Assembly (NCBI RefSeq): GCF_000832985.1
Contig: NZ_CP009920.1
Coordinates: 1,178,001 to 1,242,000 of the forward strand
Source of the DNA: Priestia megaterium NBRC 15308 = ATCC 14581
GTDB lineage: Bacteria; Bacillota; Bacilli; Bacillales; Bacillaceae_H
Length of the DNA: 64,000 nucleotides
Reading direction: 5' to 3'
Shown here in pieces: positions 19,228 through 28,730 of this stretch. The position numbers and the translations under genes were made by a program. The number at the start of each line of letters is the position of its first letter. Positions within the stretch are counted from its first letter, which is position 1. The notes beneath the pieces are model-generated. The model was not told the DNA's origin and did no database searches. It worked only from the letters and a program-made list of their open reading frames with translations.

Positions 19228-19749
19228 TTGTATTCACAAGCCTATATTGATTATTTAGTTCATTTTCATGGCGACCGGGATTACTTTGAATGTCATGAAC
19301 TGCTAGAAGAACACTGGAAAAAAGACGAAAGAGGACACCGCAATATTATTTGGGTTGGCCTTATTCAAATTGCTGTTTCACTCTATCATCATCGACGCCA
19401 AAATTTCACTGGAGCCAAAAGAACGATGCAAAAGGCGCTGGCAATTTTAACGAAGGAAGAAGAAAATATTACGCAGCTTGGACTTAATTATCTTTCACTG
19501 CTTAAACTTCTTCGCAAACAATTAGCTTTAATCGATACCTATCAGCCATATAAAAGTATTAACTTGCCCATTGAAGATCCAGCATTATTACGAGCTTGCA
19601 AACAAAGAAGCACTGATAAACAGCTTGTCTGGTTATCAGCTTCTAATCTGCAAAATGATGCGATTGTTCATCGTCACAGCACGCGAGATCGGTCAGATGT
19701 GATTGCGGAAAGACAAGCGAACTTATTGGCAAAACAAAACAACAGGTAG
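19228..19749 (+). CDS. ypuF: DUF309 protein YpuF
   Basis: 173 residues with the DUF309 signature near the N-terminus: DYFECHELLEEHWK (His/Glu-rich) and IQIAVSLYHHRRQN. TTG start at 19228 with SD CAGGAGGG. Helical family of unknown function, conserved next to scpA in Bacillus. Followed by its own terminator. Confidence 0.88.
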   Translation: MYSQAYIDYLVHFHGDRDYFECHELLEEHWKKDERGHRNIIWVGLIQIAVSLYHHRRQNFTGAKRTMQKALAILTKEEENITQLGLNYLSLLKLLRKQLALIDTYQPYKSINLPIEDPALLRACKQRSTDKQLVWLSASNLQNDAIVHRHSTRDRSDVIAERQANLLAKQNNR

Positions 19750-19770
19750 CTTCTAGCTACCTGTTGTTTT
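19736..19770 (+). terminator. Terminator of ypuF
   Basis: AACAACAGGTAGC/GCTACCTGTTGTT stem followed by TTT; includes the end of ypuF. Confidence 0.85.
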
Positions 19771-19824
19771 ATGATGACTAAGATGTGAAAGAAGCTTTCA
19801 CACCTCACCTAATCATGCTTTTTT

Positions 19825-20178
19825 TTATTCATCCGCCTGACACTTTTCATAAAACGGAGCGATGATTTCACTCGGCTTAATTTGTGCAGTCGTGTACATT
19901 TCTTTAAGAGCTTTAATCATTTTTTTGCCAATACCCTGTTGGCGGTGTGAAGGGTTTACACTGACGTGTTGAACCTCAATCAAACTTTTATCGAGCATGG
20001 AAATGCCAACAATCCCAATAATATCTTCTTCTTGCTTCCAAAGATACAGCTGCCAATGTTCGTTTTGCTCATATTCTTTCATCGTTTGTTGAAGTTTTTT
20101 TAAATCTTTTTCCGTAGGTACAAACGATAGAAGACCCATGGCAATTTTTTCATAGTTTCGTTTATAGCGAATAAGCAT
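19825..20178 (-). CDS. ribT: RibT, GNAT-family N-acetyltransferase
   Basis: 117 residues. It starts MLIRYKRNYEKIAMGLLSF, which is highly similar to B. subtilis RibT as I recall it, and has the acetyl-CoA loop HRQQGIGKKM (Q/RxxGxG/A). ATG 20178 has GAGGGAG upstream; the longer frame lacks one. In B. subtilis ribT ends the riboflavin operon ribDEAH-ribT. Here no rib gene precedes it and ppiB lies directly upstream. Acetylation substrate unknown. Confidence 0.88.
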   Translation of the reverse strand: MLIRYKRNYEKIAMGLLSFVPTEKDLKKLQQTMKEYEQNEHWQLYLWKQEEDIIGIVGISMLDKSLIEVQHVSVNPSHRQQGIGKKMIKALKEMYTTAQIKPSEIIAPFYEKCQADE

Positions 20179-20345
20179 ACGATTCTCCCTCGTCCTCAAA
20201 CTTTCCTACAAATTAATGCGCTGCGTTTTTTACTGCTTTTATCATACAAAATTTATAAGTAAATAGCAATATTACACAAAAGCTTGTCCTATGTCATGCG
20301 TGTATGAGAAACCTAATCTATTACGCTTTTTGAGCTGTTGCGCGA

Positions 20346-20392
20346 AGAAAAAACGCCGTAACCCCCTATAAAAGGTTGTTATGACGTTTTAT
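20346..20392 (-). terminator. Terminator of ppiB
   Basis: Imperfect stem AAAACGTCATAACAACC / GGGGTTACGGCGTTTT then TTT on the minus strand, 30 nt after the ppiB stop. Confidence 0.75.
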
Positions 20393-20422
20393 CAGCTAAT
20401 ATCCATTTATAGCAGTATGCTC

Positions 20423-20857
20423 TTATTCTTCCCAGACTTTTACTTCTTTCATTACGTCGCCATTTTTCATTTTTAACACTGTATCAAGTCCTTCTGTTAC
20501 TTTTCCAAATACAGTGTGAACACCGTTCAAATGAGGCTGTGGCTCATGAACAAGAAAGAACTGACTGCCGCCTGTGTCTTTACCAGCATGTGCCATTGAT
20601 AGAGAACCCGCTTCATGTTTGTGAGGGTTTCCTTCTGTTTCACATTTAATTGAGTAGCCAGGGCCGCCAGCACCTGTACCAGTTGGGTCTCCTCCTTGAG
20701 AAACAAATCCAGGGATAACGCGGTGGAACGTTACGCCGTTGTAGAATCCTTCATTAGCTAACTTTTCAAAGTTTTCTACTGTTCCTGGTGCTTCGTTAGG
20801 AAATAAATCGATTAGAATTTTTTCGCCATTTTCCATTAGAATACTTGCTTTTTTCAT
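20423..20857 (-). CDS. ppiB: Peptidyl-prolyl cis-trans isomerase B (cyclophilin)
   Basis: 144 residues, cyclophilin fold: [55 protein letters not shown]. Cytoplasmic (no signal). Start ATG 20857 with SD GGAGG at 8 nt; the longer frame's 34 extra residues are not cyclophilin-like. Matches the B. subtilis neighbourhood of ypuA. Confidence 0.95.
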   Translation of the reverse strand: MKKASILMENGEKILIDLFPNEAPGTVENFEKLANEGFYNGVTFHRVIPGFVSQGGDPTGTGAGGPGYSIKCETEGNPHKHEAGSLSMAHAGKDTGGSQFFLVHEPQPHLNGVHTVFGKVTEGLDTVLKMKNGDVMKEVKVWEE

Positions 20858-21245
20858 ATAAATGACCTCCAATATATGTATTAGTACCGCTATAGGCTCT
20901 GTTTCCCCTATCAAAGCGGCAAAACGTAAAAGCTGTAAGTGCCACCTAGAGTAGAACACTTACATTTATAAACTCACTCTATTCTACTACAAACAAGCTC
21001 ATGAATTCAATGAATGCACTTCTTCACTTTCTTCTCGTAGGGCTCTAAATAAAAAATAGTAGTTGTGAGATGAAACTTTTTATAGTATCATCCGTCTAAT
21101 ACAGTGATAGAGATACATAGATTTCATTTCATATAGAAATCTACGCCTCTAGACTGATTTATGGGAAAATGATGAATTGACTCTGTTACTTCAGACCTGC
21201 CCGTATTATAATAGGGCAAGTATGGGATTAAAGGAGGAAAAAGGT
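20858..21245. other. Intergenic gap between divergent ppiB and ypuA
   Basis: No coding potential or RNA motif is recognised. It contains a short inverted repeat AGATTTC/GAAATCT (21119-21141) and a TATAAT (21207-21212) 34 nt before ypuA; the nearest TTGACT is 24 nt away, too far for a normal promoter. Confidence 0.5.
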
Positions 21246-22121
21246 TTGAAATTAACGATAAAAGCAATGATGGTGACATTAGGTCTTCTTCTATTCCTAA
21301 CCGCACCCTTAAAAAGTTTTGCAGATGCTGCTCCGGGCGATGTTATTATTACATTAGGTCAGGACTTAACCAGCTCTCAGAAGCAACAAGTATTAAATGA
21401 CCTTGATGCACCAAGCAATGCTCAAACAGTAACCGTGACAAACCAAGAAGAGCATGAATATTTAGGTGACTTTATTCCAAAGGCTACTATTGGATCTCGT
21501 GCTATTTCATCTTCTAGTATTACCCTTGGTTCAAAAGATTCAGGTTTAAGCGTATCAACTCAAAATATTAATGGTATTACAGACGACATGTATATTAATG
21601 CTTTGATGACCGCCGGTGTTAAAGATGCAAAAATCCAGATTACCGCTCCATTTGAAGTATCTGGTACAGCTGCTTTAACAGGTATTATGAAAGCATATGA
21701 AGTTCAAACAGATCAAAAAATCCCAGAAGAAGTAAAAAAAGCAGCCAATGAAGAGATGGTCCAGACCTCTGAGCTTGGTGAAAAAATCGGTAAAGAAAAA
21801 GCAGCGCAGTTTATGGCAACGATTAAAGAAGAAATTGCCAAAGAAAATCCTCAAACAAAGGACGATTTACGCACGTTAATTCAGCGAGTGGCTGATGATT
21901 TAGGTATTAAATTAACAGATTCAGAGCTTAATACACTTGTTGATTTTTTCAATCGTTTAAAAGATATGAACATCGATTGGAATCAAGTAAAAGACCAACT
22001 TTCCGCGACAAAGGAAAAAGTAACAACATTTCTTCAGTCAGAAGAAGGCCAATCATTTCTTGATAAATTAAAGCAATTCTTTGTTGATATTATTAATGCT
22101 ATTAAATCGTTATTCTCATAA
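21246..22121 (+). CDS. ypuA: Secreted DUF1002 protein YpuA
   Basis: 291 residues. Signal peptide (KLTIKAMMVTLGLLLFLTAPLKSFADA), then the DUF1002 domain beginning PGDVIITLGQDLTSSQK and including ISSSSITLGSKDSGLSVST and GTAALTGIMKAYE. The C-terminal part is helical and charged. TTG 21246 chosen because AAAGGAGG lies just upstream; an ATG 24 bases earlier has none. Extracytoplasmic; function unknown in the family. Confidence 0.88.
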   Translation: MKLTIKAMMVTLGLLLFLTAPLKSFADAAPGDVIITLGQDLTSSQKQQVLNDLDAPSNAQTVTVTNQEEHEYLGDFIPKATIGSRAISSSSITLGSKDSGLSVSTQNINGITDDMYINALMTAGVKDAKIQITAPFEVSGTAALTGIMKAYEVQTDQKIPEEVKKAANEEMVQTSELGEKIGKEKAAQFMATIKEEIAKENPQTKDDLRTLIQRVADDLGIKLTDSELNTLVDFFNRLKDMNIDWNQVKDQLSATKEKVTTFLQSEEGQSFLDKLKQFFVDIINAIKSLFS

Positions 22122-22158
22122 AAAAAAGAGCCTCTTGAACAAGAGGCTCTTTTTTACG
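22121..22158. terminator. Bidirectional terminator ypuA / lysA
   Basis: AAAAAAAGAGCCTCTTG AAC AAGAGGCTCTTTTTT between convergent genes. Confidence 0.92.
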
Positions 22159-22169
22159 TTAATCACTCG

Positions 22170-23489
22170 TTACTTTTTTACCGTCACTTTGTATTTCACA
22201 TCATTTTTTACAAGGTCTTCATACGTTTCCCGTTTTACGACTAACTGTGCTTCTCCATCTTCTACGAACACGACAGCTGGCTTTGGCAAACGATTATAGT
22301 GACTTGCCATAGAATAACCGTATGCGCCCGTACAAAACATCGCTAATAAATCATCTGGGTTTGCTTTTGGGAGTTGTACATCCCACATCAGCATATCCCC
22401 CGATTCGCAGCACTTACCCGCGATGGACACGAGCTCATCACTTTCATCATTCATTCGATTGGCAATGACCGCTTCATATTTCGCTTGATACAGCGCAGGA
22501 CGGATATTGTCGTTCATTCCTCCATCAATCGCTACATATTCACGTACATTAGGTACATGCTTACGAGAACCAATTGAATACAGGGTCGTTCCAGCATCTC
22601 CTACAAGAGATCGGCCGGGCTCAATCCAAATTTCAGGAATTTCTACCTCTAACTGTTTGGACTGCTTTTTGACCTCTTCTATAATAACTTCCACATACTG
22701 CGAAACAGGAATAGGCTGATCTTCTTCCGTATAACGAATGCCAAAGCCGCCGCCTAAATTTAGTACTTGCGGAACAAATTTTATACGTTGTTTCCACTCT
22801 TTCATTTTTGCAAAAAGCTTTTGAGTCGCCATAATAAATCCGGTTGTTTCAAAAATTTGAGATCCTATATGACAGTGAATACCTAAAAGTTCTAGCCCCT
22901 TGCTATTTTGTACAAGACGCACAGCTTCGTCTGCTTGACCGTTTTGAAGATCAAACCCAAACTTCGAGTCTTCCTGCCCTGTCAAGATATAATCATGTGT
23001 ATGAGCTTCAATTCCGGGTGTTAACCTGAGAAGAACAGGCATCTTTTTTTGATACTGTTCCGTTATTTCCTGAAGCAATGCAATTTCATAGAAATTATCA
23101 ACTACAATGCAACCTACATCTTCTTTGACGGCCATTTCTAGTTCTGCTCGGCTTTTATTGTTTCCATGAAAATGAATACGTTCTTTCGGAAAGTCACCTG
23201 CTAAAGCCGTATACAGTTCTCCTCCCGAAACAACGTCTAACGAAAGACCTTCTTCATGAACGACTTGGACCATGGCAATTGTAGAAAAAGCTTTGCTTGC
23301 ATAAGCGACCTGTGCTTTTACCCCATGCTTTTCAAATGTTTCTTTAAATCCTCTAGCACGCTGCCGAATTAAAGCCACGTCATATACGTAAAGGGGTGTT
23401 CCAAAATTTGATGCTAATTCAACCGTATCAACTCCACCAATTTCAAGATGACCCTGCTTATTTATGCGACTTGTTCCGTGTAAAAACAT
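22170..23489 (-). CDS. lysA: Diaminopimelate decarboxylase
   Basis: 439 residues; PLP-dependent fold III decarboxylase making L-lysine from meso-diaminopimelate. PLP lysine in VAYASKAFS, HGNNKS, GCHIGSQI, LNLGGGFGI, IEPGRSLVG, GKCCESGDML and the C-terminal YGYSMASHYN. The last gene step of lysine synthesis; no lysine riboswitch is visible upstream. It follows the spoVA operon, as in B. subtilis. Confidence 0.96.
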   Translation of the reverse strand: MFLHGTSRINKQGHLEIGGVDTVELASNFGTPLYVYDVALIRQRARGFKETFEKHGVKAQVAYASKAFSTIAMVQVVHEEGLSLDVVSGGELYTALAGDFPKERIHFHGNNKSRAELEMAVKEDVGCIVVDNFYEIALLQEITEQYQKKMPVLLRLTPGIEAHTHDYILTGQEDSKFGFDLQNGQADEAVRLVQNSKGLELLGIHCHIGSQIFETTGFIMATQKLFAKMKEWKQRIKFVPQVLNLGGGFGIRYTEEDQPIPVSQYVEVIIEEVKKQSKQLEVEIPEIWIEPGRSLVGDAGTTLYSIGSRKHVPNVREYVAIDGGMNDNIRPALYQAKYEAVIANRMNDESDELVSIAGKCCESGDMLMWDVQLPKANPDDLLAMFCTGAYGYSMASHYNRLPKPAVVFVEDGEAQLVVKRETYEDLVKNDVKYKVTVKK

Positions 23490-23515
23490 GTTTAGACCCC
23501 GTTCCTGTGTATAGT

Positions 23516-23556
23516 GTAAAAAAGACAGTTAACGGCAATTCGCTGCTAACTGTCTA
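23516..23556 (-). terminator. Terminator of the spoVA operon
   Basis: AGACAGTTA/TAACTGTCT stem, then TTTTTT on the minus strand, between spoVAF and lysA. Confidence 0.85.
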
Positions 23557-23627
23557 AATATTTATTATTTTCCATATTTAAAACAAATCTATCACATCTT
23601 CATACAGGTTTCAACCACATATTTTGT

Positions 23628-25109
23628 TTAAGGTTTTGCAGGCTGGCGGTCTTTGTCCTGCGGATGTACAATACTAGGACGCGGATTTGCTCCAGGAACC
23701 GGTGTACGAATGATAATCTGCCATAAAGCCTGCGGGTTGAATGGAAGAAACGGCCACAAATAAGGCGTATTCAATGATTTTAGACGCACCATATAGAGAA
23801 TGATACACGTTGTTGCAATAAGAAACCCTGGAGTATGAAAGGCCGCCACAAAAATTAACAGAAATAATCGCAGCATTTTATTTGCCACTGCTAACTCGTA
23901 GCTTGGCGTTGAAAAAGAACCAATGGACGCAATAGCTACATAAAGAATCACTTCTGGAACAAACAATCCTACATCAATGGCAATCTGTCCAATGAGTGCT
24001 GCAGCAATCAAGCCCATCGCCGTGGCAAGCGGTGTCGGCGTATGAATGGCGGCCATCCTCAGGAACTCAACCCCTAGATCGGCTAAGAAAATCTGGATAA
24101 CTGTCGGAATGTTTGTTGTTTCGTTTGGCCCAATAAATTGCAATTTTGCCGGCAGCAGATCTGGTTCAAGTACAAATAACAGCCATAACGGCAATAAGAA
24201 AAGAGATGCAAGAATTCCTAAAAATCGTATCCAGCGGATAAAGGTACCGACAGAAGGAGCCTGCCTGTATTCTTCTGCATGCTGCACGTGATGAAACAGC
24301 GTAGTTGGTGTAATAATAACGCTTGGTGACGTATCGGTAATAATAATCACATGCCCTTCTAGTACATGGGCTGCTGCTGTGTCAGGGCGTTCTGTATAGC
24401 GTACCATCGGAAAAGGATTAATTCCTTGTTTGACTAAAAACTCTTCAATGGATTTGTCAGCCATAGGCAAACCATCTACATCGATAGCTTCCAGTTCATC
24501 TTTTATCAGTTTAACCAGTCCTGGATCAGCTACCCCCTTTATGTACCCAATCGCTACGTCCAGTTTCGAACGTTCGCCTACCTTCATAATTTCAAAACGA
24601 AACCTTCCGTCACGGATTCGTCTTCTCGTTAACGCTGTATTGATAATGATATTTTCAGTGTATCCATCTCTTGCTCCGCGAATCACTTTCTCTGTATCCG
24701 CTTCCTCAGGCGATCTGCCGGGATACGTACGCACATCGACTTCAAAGCCAACTTCTTCACCGTCAATTAAAACGAATAGCAGTCCTGATAAAACCGACAC
24801 CATTCCATCATCCAGCGTCTTTAAAGGCTTGACTTGCTGATGAATAAGACGGTTTTCAACAATATCCTTTAGCTTTGCTCGTTCAACTTCATTATCATTA
24901 ATTTGAACGAGCACTTTTGTAATTTCAATAATAAATGAACTGTCGCATAATCCTGTTACATAGTAAACATGAACTTCTCGATCCAAAATAAGTAGTTTAC
25001 GCACGCCCACATCAAAACTTGTGTTCATACTAGCGTTTTCTTTGAACCACTGATCGTTTTTTTGTACCTTCGAAAAAATTGCTGTTTTCTGCTCTGCTAG
25101 CTTACCCAA
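23628..25109 (-). CDS. spoVAF: Stage V sporulation protein AF (GerA-family)
   Basis: 493 residues, related to the A subunits of spore germinant receptors. Large N-terminal soluble region, then about four to five membrane segments ([41 protein letters not shown]) and a Pro-rich tail. TTG start with AAAGGAG, overlapping spoVAEA by 8 bp. Seventh gene of the DPA-channel operon; inner spore membrane. Confidence 0.93.
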   Translation of the reverse strand: MGKLAEQKTAIFSKVQKNDQWFKENASMNTSFDVGVRKLLILDREVHVYYVTGLCDSSFIIEITKVLVQINDNEVERAKLKDIVENRLIHQQVKPLKTLDDGMVSVLSGLLFVLIDGEEVGFEVDVRTYPGRSPEEADTEKVIRGARDGYTENIIINTALTRRRIRDGRFRFEIMKVGERSKLDVAIGYIKGVADPGLVKLIKDELEAIDVDGLPMADKSIEEFLVKQGINPFPMVRYTERPDTAAAHVLEGHVIIITDTSPSVIITPTTLFHHVQHAEEYRQAPSVGTFIRWIRFLGILASLFLLPLWLLFVLEPDLLPAKLQFIGPNETTNIPTVIQIFLADLGVEFLRMAAIHTPTPLATAMGLIAAALIGQIAIDVGLFVPEVILYVAIASIGSFSTPSYELAVANKMLRLFLLIFVAAFHTPGFLIATTCIILYMVRLKSLNTPYLWPFLPFNPQALWQIIIRTPVPGANPRPSIVHPQDKDRQPAKP

Positions 25110-25668
25110 ACGAACCGCTCCTTTCTAAAATAAGTCTTGCTGCTTTTTCTGTAATAGGACATCCCAGTTTAACATCATCCATCCTAGCCATTTTGCCGAT
25201 ATCCCCTATTCCTACAACTAAGGGAATATCGAGCTGATCCAAGCAGTAAACTGTATCTCCATTAATTCGTCCGACTTCTAACTCTTGAATTCCGCTTTTA
25301 TCCACGCCGTAATGCGATATTTCCCCAAAACGATCAATGGTCACATCCACTCTTGTCCATTCGCTTTGATGAGTACGTGACGCAACAGCAATCACTCCAA
25401 GAACTTCTACTTGAGGATGCTTTGCTACATGGAGCAAAGCAATTTCCCCAGGTCCTTCCTCTAAGAAACCGCTATCGTCAAACATTACAAAGACGGGATC
25501 ATATGGTGCTTGAAGGATTAAATTTACCGTTTGACTACCTGTTAACGTAGTAGGGTTTCCATATGATCTCGAAATGCATCTGCCACCAACCGATTTAGCT
25601 ACATGCTCAATTGCTTTGCGTGCATATTCATCGCCATCGGTTACAATAATGATCCTTCTTTTTTTCAT
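25102..25668 (-). CDS. spoVAEA: Stage V sporulation protein AE, soluble subunit (SpoVAEA)
   Basis: 188 residues, no membrane helix. Begins [20 protein letters not shown] and includes [20 protein letters not shown], as in SpoVAEA. It lies between spoVAEB and spoVAF. Part of the spore DPA uptake/release machinery; its exact job is not known. Confidence 0.9.
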   Translation of the reverse strand: MKKRRIIIVTDGDEYARKAIEHVAKSVGGRCISRSYGNPTTLTGSQTVNLILQAPYDPVFVMFDDSGFLEEGPGEIALLHVAKHPQVEVLGVIAVASRTHQSEWTRVDVTIDRFGEISHYGVDKSGIQELEVGRINGDTVYCLDQLDIPLVVGIGDIGKMARMDDVKLGCPITEKAARLILERSGSFG

Positions 25669-25674
25669 AATCTT

Positions 25675-26025
25675 TTATCCTTTCGGCTTAAAGATTAACG
25701 CGATAATAAAAGCAAATAAAATAGCTGCTGAAATTCCAGCCGAGGTAAGTTCAAAAATCCCAATCCCAATCCCGATAAATCCATGGTCATCCGCTTGCTT
25801 CATCGCTCCGTGCAGCAAAGAATGACCAAAGCTTGTAATTGGAACCGTTGCTCCGGCGCCAGCAAATTCAATTAACTTATCGTAAAGACCAAATCCATCT
25901 AAAATCGCTCCTGCAACTACAAACGAACTCATAACATGCGCTGGAGTAAGCTTAGCAAGATCAAGCAGCAGCTGCCCAATAACGCAAATGATTCCTCCTA
26001 CAACAAAAGCTATTACATACTCCAT
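25675..26025 (-). CDS. spoVAEB: Stage V sporulation protein AE, membrane subunit (SpoVAEB)
   Basis: 116 residues, four hydrophobic segments, with [21 protein letters not shown], a motif shared with SpoVAC in the same operon (FAGAGSAVPVTGFANSM). The two are paralogous channel subunits. It overlaps spoVAD by 13 bp. Confidence 0.93.
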   Translation of the reverse strand: MEYVIAFVVGGIICVIGQLLLDLAKLTPAHVMSSFVVAGAILDGFGLYDKLIEFAGAGATVPITSFGHSLLHGAMKQADDHGFIGIGIGIFELTSAGISAAILFAFIIALIFKPKG

Positions 26026-27044
26026 TGATCATCCCCCTCCCCAATATGTTCTAAGACGACGCCATGAGCAATTGTTGGAATTGACTCTTTTTGCTGAATC
26101 ATCGTTGGACTTAAAAGAGCTCCTGTTGCTACCATAAACACTTTCTTTAAGTTTCCTGATTTTAATTCATTTAAAATATGCCCATACGTGACAATAGCGG
26201 AGCAGCCGCAGCCGCTTCCTCCTGCAAATACATTTTGATCAGGACGGTATACCATTAATCCGCAATCATTATGGTTGGTTGATATATCGTAGCCTTCGTC
26301 CTTGAGCAGCTGTTTTAAGATTGGACTTCCTACACCAGATAAATCTCCTGTTAAAATAAGATCATACTCGCTTGGAGCAACGTTTAAGTCTTCCAAATGT
26401 CTTTGAATGGTATCTGCAGCAGCTGGTGCCATAGCAGAACCCATGTCGTTTGCATTTTTAATTCCATAATCCATTACCCGACCAATCGTTGCAGAAGTCA
26501 GACGCACAATACCTTTTTCTTTTGAGACCAGCGCTGCCCCTGCTCCCGTAATGGTTGCCGTTGCTGTATCTGGTTTTTGTCCTCCGTACTCGGTAGGATT
26601 TCTAAATTGGCGCTCAGCCGTTGCGTTATGACTGCTCGCTGATGCAATAACACGATTAGCAAACCCTGCATCTACAAGAGCTGCTCCTGTTGCAAGCGTT
26701 TCCATTGATGTGGAGCAAGCGCCAAACATGCATAGAAATGGAATTTGGTTATGCCGCGCTACAAAATTAGCCGTTACGTTTTGATTTAATAAATCTCCAG
26801 CCAAAAACAAATCAACGTCTTCATAGGATAAATTTATTTTTTGCAAGCAGGAATCAATGGACTCCGTCATCAGTCTTCTTTCAGCCAACTCCCAGTTGTC
26901 TTCTTCACAGTGCAAATCTTTATGTGTAATATCAAATGTTTCTCCTAACGGTCCATCTGCTTCTTTTGGCCCTACTGCTGTTCCTGTCGCATTAATATAA
27001 ATAGGATTTTCATAAACCCACGTTTGTTTTCCAGTTTTTCTCAT
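26013..27044 (-). CDS. spoVAD: Stage V sporulation protein AD (DPA-binding, thiolase fold)
   Basis: 343 residues with a thiolase/KAS III-like fold: [20 protein letters not shown] and [16 protein letters not shown]. Known to bind dipicolinic acid in Bacillus; attached to the SpoVA channel on the spore membrane. SD GAGGGGG. Fourth gene of the operon. Confidence 0.95.
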   Translation of the reverse strand: MRKTGKQTWVYENPIYINATGTAVGPKEADGPLGETFDITHKDLHCEEDNWELAERRLMTESIDSCLQKINLSYEDVDLFLAGDLLNQNVTANFVARHNQIPFLCMFGACSTSMETLATGAALVDAGFANRVIASASSHNATAERQFRNPTEYGGQKPDTATATITGAGAALVSKEKGIVRLTSATIGRVMDYGIKNANDMGSAMAPAAADTIQRHLEDLNVAPSEYDLILTGDLSGVGSPILKQLLKDEGYDISTNHNDCGLMVYRPDQNVFAGGSGCGCSAIVTYGHILNELKSGNLKKVFMVATGALLSPTMIQQKESIPTIAHGVVLEHIGEGDDQWSM

Positions 27045-27057
27045 AATCCCCCTCTTT

Positions 27058-27519
27058 TCATAGCAAATAAGTTTTAAAAAGGTAGCGAATAATTCCTACA
27101 ATGTAAGCCGAAACCGTTCCAAATACAATGACGTTTCCAGCCAGCTTGAACATGTTTGTCGCAACTCCAAGAACAATTCCTTCACTTCGATGTTCAAGCG
27201 CTGCACTCGTCATGGAATTGGCAAAACCCGTAACAGGAACGGCTGAACCTGCACCTGCAAATTGACCAATACGATCATATATCCCAAACCCGGTTAAGAG
27301 CGCAGATATTAAAATAAGGGTTGCAACGGTAGGATTACCTGCATTTTTTTCATTAAAGTCAAAAAATGCAATATAGAAATTTTGAATTGCCTGTCCTAAT
27401 GTACAAATGATTCCCCCTACCAAAAAGGCTTTTAGGCAATTTGCCACATATGAAGGTTTAGGCTGAAATGGTTTAATGCTTTCTTGATAGTTATCTTTTA
27501 ATTTTTGATTATTTGCCAT
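27058..27519 (-). CDS. spoVAC: Stage V sporulation protein AC (mechanosensitive-like channel subunit)
   Basis: 153 residues. Cytoplasmic N-terminus, then four hydrophobic segments with VGGIICTLGQAIQNFY and QFAGAGSAVPVTGFANSM. SpoVAC of B. subtilis is reported to behave as a mechanosensitive channel in DPA release. It precedes spoVAD by 13 nt. Confidence 0.94.
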   Translation of the reverse strand: MANNQKLKDNYQESIKPFQPKPSYVANCLKAFLVGGIICTLGQAIQNFYIAFFDFNEKNAGNPTVATLILISALLTGFGIYDRIGQFAGAGSAVPVTGFANSMTSAALEHRSEGIVLGVATNMFKLAGNVIVFGTVSAYIVGIIRYLFKTYLL

Positions 27520-27537
27520 GTTACATACATCCTTTTC

Positions 27538-27960
27538 TTATTGATTAACAAAATAAATCCAATGAAATAATGATCCGCATACTTTGCCTAGTACAATGGC
27601 CATTAACAATAAAATAAGCTTGCCTTCCATTCCTATTCGTTTCGTTAACGTCGGCAATACATTAAGCACTTCTGTTAACGCTGCTGCCAGCATCCCAATA
27701 AAAATACCGCTGGTTAAACCTATGATCATAATAAGCAACCCCGGAAACTGCCACGTGTATTGATGAAGACTGCACCATCCGCCTGTAACAGCACCACCTA
27801 CGACTCCCCACTCATATGCTTGAATGTATTTCATGGTTTTAGTCAGCTGCATTAAACGCGGGATGATGCCCAGCACCGTTAAAAATGCTACAAACCCAGC
27901 ACCTGCAGCCAGTCCTCCCGCAAGTCCAATTACAATGGTCATCACAATGTTAATGATCAT
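27538..27960 (-). CDS. spoVAB: Stage V sporulation protein AB
   Basis: 140 residues, four hydrophobic segments (IVMTIVIGLAGGLAAGAGFVAFLTVLG; FPGLLIMIIGLTSGIFIGML). ATG 27960 chosen over the TTG one codon earlier; it overlaps the spoVAA stop. Membrane component of the DPA transport operon. Confidence 0.92.
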   Translation of the reverse strand: MIINIVMTIVIGLAGGLAAGAGFVAFLTVLGIIPRLMQLTKTMKYIQAYEWGVVGGAVTGGWCSLHQYTWQFPGLLIMIIGLTSGIFIGMLAAALTEVLNVLPTLTKRIGMEGKLILLLMAIVLGKVCGSLFHWIYFVNQ

Positions 27961-28570
27961 CAATTTTTTTCATACTTTCTTTATTCTCGTGCATAATGAC
28001 GTATTGATCTAAGTCTTGCTGGTAATTAAACATTTCGACTTCGAGAGGACTAGGCTCTTCATTAATTCGTTTTCTAAAGACATGGTTAAAAAACAGAATC
28101 ATTCCCAGGCCTAAACCGATAGAGTAAGGCACTTGAATCAGCAAAGGCTGCTTATCTCTCAGACCGGTCAGCATGTAAAACAATTTTTGATGTACTTGTC
28201 TCATGCTCACATCTTCGTGAAAGTTCATAATTGCCAAAGCAGCTCCGATGAAGAGAAGAAACCAAACAGCTAGAAAAAACAAAAAGGAATATTGTTTCTT
28301 TTTATACATGACCTCTACAATCGTTTGAGCGGGTCCAATCGTCTGAATGTCTAAATGCGGATACCGAGAGGCAACTTTTTCAATTACCTTCATTAAATCA
28401 ACAATGATAATATTTCGATCACTCATACTTACTTGATATACAACTAGCTTTTCAATTTGCTTTTGAACAGAATCTCCTGCTATAACCATTGCTAATTGTC
28501 CAATATTTACAGCTTCATCAGGTTTTACTTGAATACGATGTCTCATTTTAAGATAAAGAACGTTTTCCAT
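27950..28570 (-). CDS. spoVAA: Stage V sporulation protein AA
   Basis: 206 residues. Soluble N-terminal domain (YLKMRHRIQVKPDEAVNIGQ), then two membrane segments (FLFFLAVWFLLFIGAALAI; YSIGLGLGMILFF). First gene of the spoVA operon, directly behind a SigG-type promoter, SD AAGGTG. Confidence 0.93.
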   Translation of the reverse strand: MENVLYLKMRHRIQVKPDEAVNIGQLAMVIAGDSVQKQIEKLVVYQVSMSDRNIIIVDLMKVIEKVASRYPHLDIQTIGPAQTIVEVMYKKKQYSFLFFLAVWFLLFIGAALAIMNFHEDVSMRQVHQKLFYMLTGLRDKQPLLIQVPYSIGLGLGMILFFNHVFRKRINEEPSPLEVEMFNYQQDLDQYVIMHENKESMKKIDDH

Positions 28571-28610
28571 TCATATCACACCTTACGATTCATTATCTCC
28601 CTGTACGTGT

Positions 28611-28640
28611 AGTATGGATTTTCTTAAATTTTCTAATTCA
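28611..28640 (-). promoter_or_regulatory. SigG promoter of the spoVA operon
   Basis: Minus strand -35 TGAATT (28640-28635), 17 nt, -10 CATACTA (28617-28611), an excellent match to the forespore SigG consensus, 41 nt before spoVAA. Confidence 0.85.
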
Positions 28641-28669
28641 CGTTTCTGAACAGACCATTAATTACCAAA

Positions 28670-28725
28670 TAAAAAAGCAATCCGTTTCACTATTCTTCTT
28701 TGAATAGCAAAACGGATTGCTTCTT
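28670..28725 (-). terminator. Terminator of the spoIIA (sigF) operon
   Basis: Long stem AAGCAATCCGTTTTGCTATTC/GAATAGTGAAACGGATTGCTT with TTTTT on the minus strand, just after sigF. Confidence 0.92.
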
Positions 28726-28730
28726 AAGTA

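Noticed and set aside
19786-19804. TGTGAAAG/CTTTCACA hairpin after ribT as a terminator
   Set aside because: It lacks a T-tract on either strand; could be a weak stem only.
23490-23627. Lysine riboswitch (L-box) upstream of lysA
   Set aside because: The gap holds only the spoVA terminator; none of the L-box conserved blocks is visible.
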